From JAMHZE01 sp964424715 (GTDB lineage Bacteria; Pseudomonadota; Alphaproteobacteria; Rickettsiales; UBA8987), in contig CAYRJW010000001.1 of assembly GCA_964424715.1 (NCBI GenBank), positions 8,186 to 72,185 on the forward strand: a stretch of 64,000 nucleotides of DNA, written 5' to 3'. Made by a program: the position numbers and the translations under genes. Under the pieces are notes generated by a model, which saw nothing but the letters and a program-made list of their open reading frames with translations, had not been told where the DNA came from and searched no databases. Positions 61,358 to 64,000 of the stretch are shown in pieces (position 1 is the first letter of the stretch; every line of letters starts with the position of its first letter).

Positions 61358-62413
61358 TCAAAATTTTTCAGCGATCATGAATTTAAATAATTCACCCATC
61401 TCATGTAAATTAACTAACCTATTTACGCGCATAAATAAATCTATTTTTTGTTTTTCATCCATTTTTTTTGCCAGAATTTCCGCGCGCTGGATAATTCCCA
61501 TAGATTTCAAGAACTCTGACTGGTTATAAAGATATAGGCTCTCTAAACCCGCATTCAATGCCACATTATAGAGCATTCTGAAATTCACATGCGCGGTGAT
61601 ATCTGCATCACCGATATTGTTAAAAATATCATTGAAGCCATGCTTCGCTACAGATTGTAAACTATCACCCGTGATGAAGCCGCTATAGCCATAATCTATT
61701 ATAACGGCAAAACCTTTGTGCTTTAACAGATTTTCTGATATTTCCTGCATGAACTGCACCGAAAGCGGGCTATATTCCATTATGGCGCCTTCCTCGTGAT
61801 CTTCACTGTCACTCACTATTATTTTCGGTGGAAGTGTAGCGATAGCGCTGAACACAAGCTTTTCACCTTTATCTAACATCACCACCCGCTCTCTTATCCC
61901 ACTGTCTGTTTTCAGGAATTGTTTCACCGGCAGTGCATCGAAGAACTCATTGGCTATATATATATGGGGGGATGGCCCCCCTATTTCTTGCAGGGAATTA
62001 ATCCAGTTAACTATATTTATATGATTTATAAGTATTTTTCTCTGATTTTCTACCAAGATAGGATTGATGTCTAGAATATAGCAATTAATCTTTTGATAAA
62101 TATCAGGAAATTTGCTGATTAGGTTTAAAATATCGTTCAGTAAGGTACCTTTGCCTGCACCCAGCTCTATCAGGTTTATCCTGTCGTATCTTTGCAGATT
62201 ATCCTGTATCTGTTTAACGATAAAAGCACCCAATATTTCTCCGAACAGGACCGAAATTTCGGGTGATGTTATAAAATCACTATTGATGCCGATCGGGTTC
62301 TTTTTGATATAATAGCCCCCATCTTTGTCAAAAAGAGCGATTTCCATGAAGTTATCCACGGTGATATGGCCGCGATTTCTTATCTCATTTTTGATTTTAT
62401 CTTCTAAAGTCAT
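61358..62413 (-). CDS. SAM-dependent methyltransferase, NDUFAF7/MidA family
   Basis: A 351-residue class I methyltransferase. The N-terminal NRGHITVDNFMEIALFDKDGGYY is diagnostic, SAM binding is at LIELGAGKGTLLNDIL, and IYIANEFFDALPVKQF, IDYGYSGF and GDADITAHVNF follow. The mitochondrial relative NDUFAF7 dimethylates an arginine of complex I subunit NDUFS2 during assembly; the bacterial target is presumed similar. In alphaproteobacteria it often follows lgt, which is not here. It precedes the ankyrin gene with a 64-base gap. Confidence 0.92.
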   Translation of the reverse strand: MTLEDKIKNEIRNRGHITVDNFMEIALFDKDGGYYIKKNPIGINSDFITSPEISVLFGEILGAFIVKQIQDNLQRYDRINLIELGAGKGTLLNDILNLISKFPDIYQKINCYILDINPILVENQRKILINHINIVNWINSLQEIGGPSPHIYIANEFFDALPVKQFLKTDSGIRERVVMLDKGEKLVFSAIATLPPKIIVSDSEDHEEGAIMEYSPLSVQFMQEISENLLKHKGFAVIIDYGYSGFITGDSLQSVAKHGFNDIFNNIGDADITAHVNFRMLYNVALNAGLESLYLYNQSEFLKSMGIIQRAEILAKKMDEKQKIDLFMRVNRLVNLHEMGELFKFMIAEKF

Positions 62414-62464
62414 TGAATATTATTATTTTAGAACTAAGTTACAGGAAACAATTTAAAGGATTTT

Positions 62465-62785
62465 ATGACAAAAGAAACCACAGATAAAACATTTGAATCA
62501 GATGTATTGAATTCCAGTAAACCGGTACTGGTTGATTTCTGGGCTGAATGGTGTGGCCCGTGCCGCCAGCTTTCGCCTATTGTTGATGAACTTGCCAAAG
62601 ACAGGTCCGACAAGATAGAAGTATATAAGATAAATATCGATAAGAACCCTGAAGTTCCGACCAAGCATGGTATTCGCGGCATCCCGACCCTTATACTGTT
62701 CAAGGATGGCAAACCGTTCGCCACCAAAGTTGGCGCATTACCAAAATCCGCTTTATATGAATGGGTTGATGGTCAGGTTGACTAA
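62465..62785 (+). CDS. trxA: Thioredoxin
   Basis: Cytoplasmic disulfide reductant of 106 residues. The active site is WCGPC with Cys30 and Cys33 (VDFWAEWCGPCRQLSPIV). The conserved cis-Pro lies in RGIPTLILFKDG. Normal length, no signal peptide. AAAGGA stands 6 bases before the ATG. It overlaps the 3' end of the convergent aldehyde dehydrogenase gene by 4 bases, and is divergent from the NDUFAF7-like gene. Confidence 0.95.
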   Translation: MTKETTDKTFESDVLNSSKPVLVDFWAEWCGPCRQLSPIVDELAKDRSDKIEVYKINIDKNPEVPTKHGIRGIPTLILFKDGKPFATKVGALPKSALYEWVDGQVD

Positions 62786-64000
62786 GCTACTATCACCGTT
62801 TTTATATTCGTGAACTCCCTGATACCGAATTCGGAAAGCTCTCTGCCATAGCCGCTTTCCTTTATTCCGCCGAACGGGAATCGCGGGTCTGATTTTATAA
62901 GATCATTCACAAAAACACTTCCCGCCTGTACATATTTTGTGGCGAGCTTCTCTGCGTTTGCAACATCACGGCTGAATATTGCCGCGCCAAGTCCGAAATT
63001 TGAATTATTTGCGATCCCAACAGCTTCATTCTCATCTTTTGCTTTCTGTATTATGGCCACCGGGCCGAATATCTCGCGGTCTTCCAGTTGTCCGGGGTTT
63101 ATGACCTCTAATATCGTCGGCGGGAAATATGCGCCGGAATTTATATTATCGGCCTTAAATACCAGCCTGCAGGAACCATTCTTTATATAACTTTCTACCA
63201 ATGCCTCTATCTCATTTTTAGCTTTTTCGGAAACTAATGGCCCTATTTTATTATTTTTATCCAGAGGGTCGCCGAATCCTACTTTTTTGAATATCTCGGT
63301 GAATCTTTGCAGGAATTCATCATATATCTTTGCGGTAACTATGAATCTTTTCGCCGCGATGCAGCTCTGCCCGGCATTTATCAGGCGGCTGTCGGTGCAT
63401 TTTTTCGCGGCTAGTTCAATATCGGCATCGTCCAGAACTATATAAGCATCATTCCCGCCAAGTTCCAGAACACATTTCTTAACATTCTCACCGGCCTTCT
63501 GTGCAATTTTTTTACCTACCTCGGTAGAGCCGGTAAATGTTACCGCTTTTATTATTTTATTTTCTATCACCCTGCCGACATTTCCGCCGGAGATTATTAT
63601 TGTCTGGAAAACGCCATCAGGAAATCCTGCATCTTTGAATATTTTTTCTATCAGCAGCGCACATCCCGAAACGTTGGATGAATGTTTCAGTACAAAACCA
63701 TTGCCCGCGATAATGGCCGGAATAGCCGCTCTCAGCGCCTGCCAGAACGGGAAGTTCCACGGCATCACCCCAAGTATAACGCCGAGCGGGTTGAATGTTA
63801 CCAGCGATCTTTTGAATTCAGAATCTATTATTATATCTTTAAGATATCTTTCCGCATTGCCGGCAAAAAAATCAGAAGTATCAGCACATTTTTTTATTTC
63901 AGCGACAGATTCCGCAAGAACCTTTCCCATTTCCTCTGTGATGGTTTTTGCATAAATTTCTGCGTTATCCCGGAGTATCTTCGCAAGCTCTTTGAACAGG
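62782..64000 (-). CDS. NAD(P)-dependent aldehyde dehydrogenase, succinate-semialdehyde type (5' end outside the window)
   Basis: The frame stays open to the window edge, and the residues before the internal ATG at 63930 (LFKELAKILRDNAEIYAKTI) are clearly family sequence, so the gene starts beyond 64000. Visible motifs are GVMPWNFPFWQALRAAIPA, TGSTEVGKKIAQKAG, ELGGNDAYIVLDDAD (general-base Glu) and INAGQSCIAAKRFIV (catalytic Cys). REIFGPVA and PFGGIKESGYGRELSEFG come near the end. The PWNFPFWQ wording resembles GabD/Sad enzymes, but substrate is not certain. Confidence 0.9.
   Translation of the reverse strand, partial: LFKELAKILRDNAEIYAKTITEEMGKVLAESVAEIKKCADTSDFFAGNAERYLKDIIIDSEFKRSLVTFNPLGVILGVMPWNFPFWQALRAAIPAIIAGNGFVLKHSSNVSGCALLIEKIFKDAGFPDGVFQTIIISGGNVGRVIENKIIKAVTFTGSTEVGKKIAQKAGENVKKCVLELGGNDAYIVLDDADIELAAKKCTDSRLINAGQSCIAAKRFIVTAKIYDEFLQRFTEIFKKVGFGDPLDKNNKIGPLVSEKAKNEIEALVESYIKNGSCRLVFKADNINSGAYFPPTILEVINPGQLEDREIFGPVAIIQKAKDENEAVGIANNSNFGLGAAIFSRDVANAEKLATKYVQAGSVFVNDLIKSDPRFPFGGIKESGYGRELSEFGIREFTNIKTVIVA

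Overview
This window looks like a stretch of an AT-leaning alphaproteobacterial chromosome. Several features point there: divK next to pleD, the rnd/aspS divergent pair, DUF3576 and DUF2628 proteins, hisB followed by DUF2628, an LptE with the Cys-Gly-Phe-Lys-Pro-Leu-Tyr start, and four proteins related to accessory or assembly factors of mitochondrial complex I. The cell is Gram-negative with LPS (lpxL, lptE), a BamA/Skp outer-membrane pathway and a Tol system. It probably has flagella and chemotaxis (fliR, CheB-CheR) and makes histidine, aromatic and branched-chain amino acids. I cannot name a genus. A run of 10 Ns inside divK shows this is a draft scaffold.

Layout. 1-6000: the end of a porin with its terminator, a DUF3576 lipoprotein, then leuS-lptE-holA-phosphatase overlapping one another. 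6121-9912: gyrA and a lipid A acyltransferase. 9915-11156: an unknown membrane protein with a pilin-like tail. 11211-17107: the envelope operon cdsA-dxr-rseP-bamA-skp. 17117-18690: fabG and a Bax-inhibitor-like protein on the minus strand. 18788-22847: hisZ-murC-two small unknown proteins-queA. 22952-25753: a CHASE/HAMP histidine kinase, a receiver-ATPase protein and YggT. 25858-28180 (minus): aroK-aroB-lolA. 28225-29326: a small membrane protein and xerD. 29328-30955 (minus): an NDUFS6-like zinc finger and a CheB-CheR fusion. 31016-34832: queE, then recG and a PfkB kinase on the minus strand. 34936-40023: merR, divK-pleD and a large AsmA-like protein. 40026-42372: yajQ, a possible ribbon-helix-helix protein, an XRE regulator, fliR and an NDUFS4-like subunit. 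42543-48110: hisB, DUF2628, an unknown gene, gltX, an Mth938/NDUFAF3-like protein and tolQRA. 48261-52275 (minus): rnd, an unknown gene and ruvCAB. 52360-54177: aspS. 54242-55591: a small accessory cassette that looks like a toxin with two immunity-like partners. 55667-64000: rodA, ilvD, a secreted ankyrin protein, an NDUFAF7-like methyltransferase, trxA and a partial aldehyde dehydrogenase.

The window is mostly dense housekeeping DNA. No gene-free stretch exceeds about 200 bases, and I saw no tRNA, rRNA, CRISPR array or insertion sequence. The clearest foreign material is the cassette at 54242-55620. There the first gene changes sharply from GC-rich to AT-rich between its N-terminal linker and its predicted toxin domain. 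Four intergenic palindromic elements mark gene junctions; at one of them the usual ruvCAB/tolQRAB order is broken.
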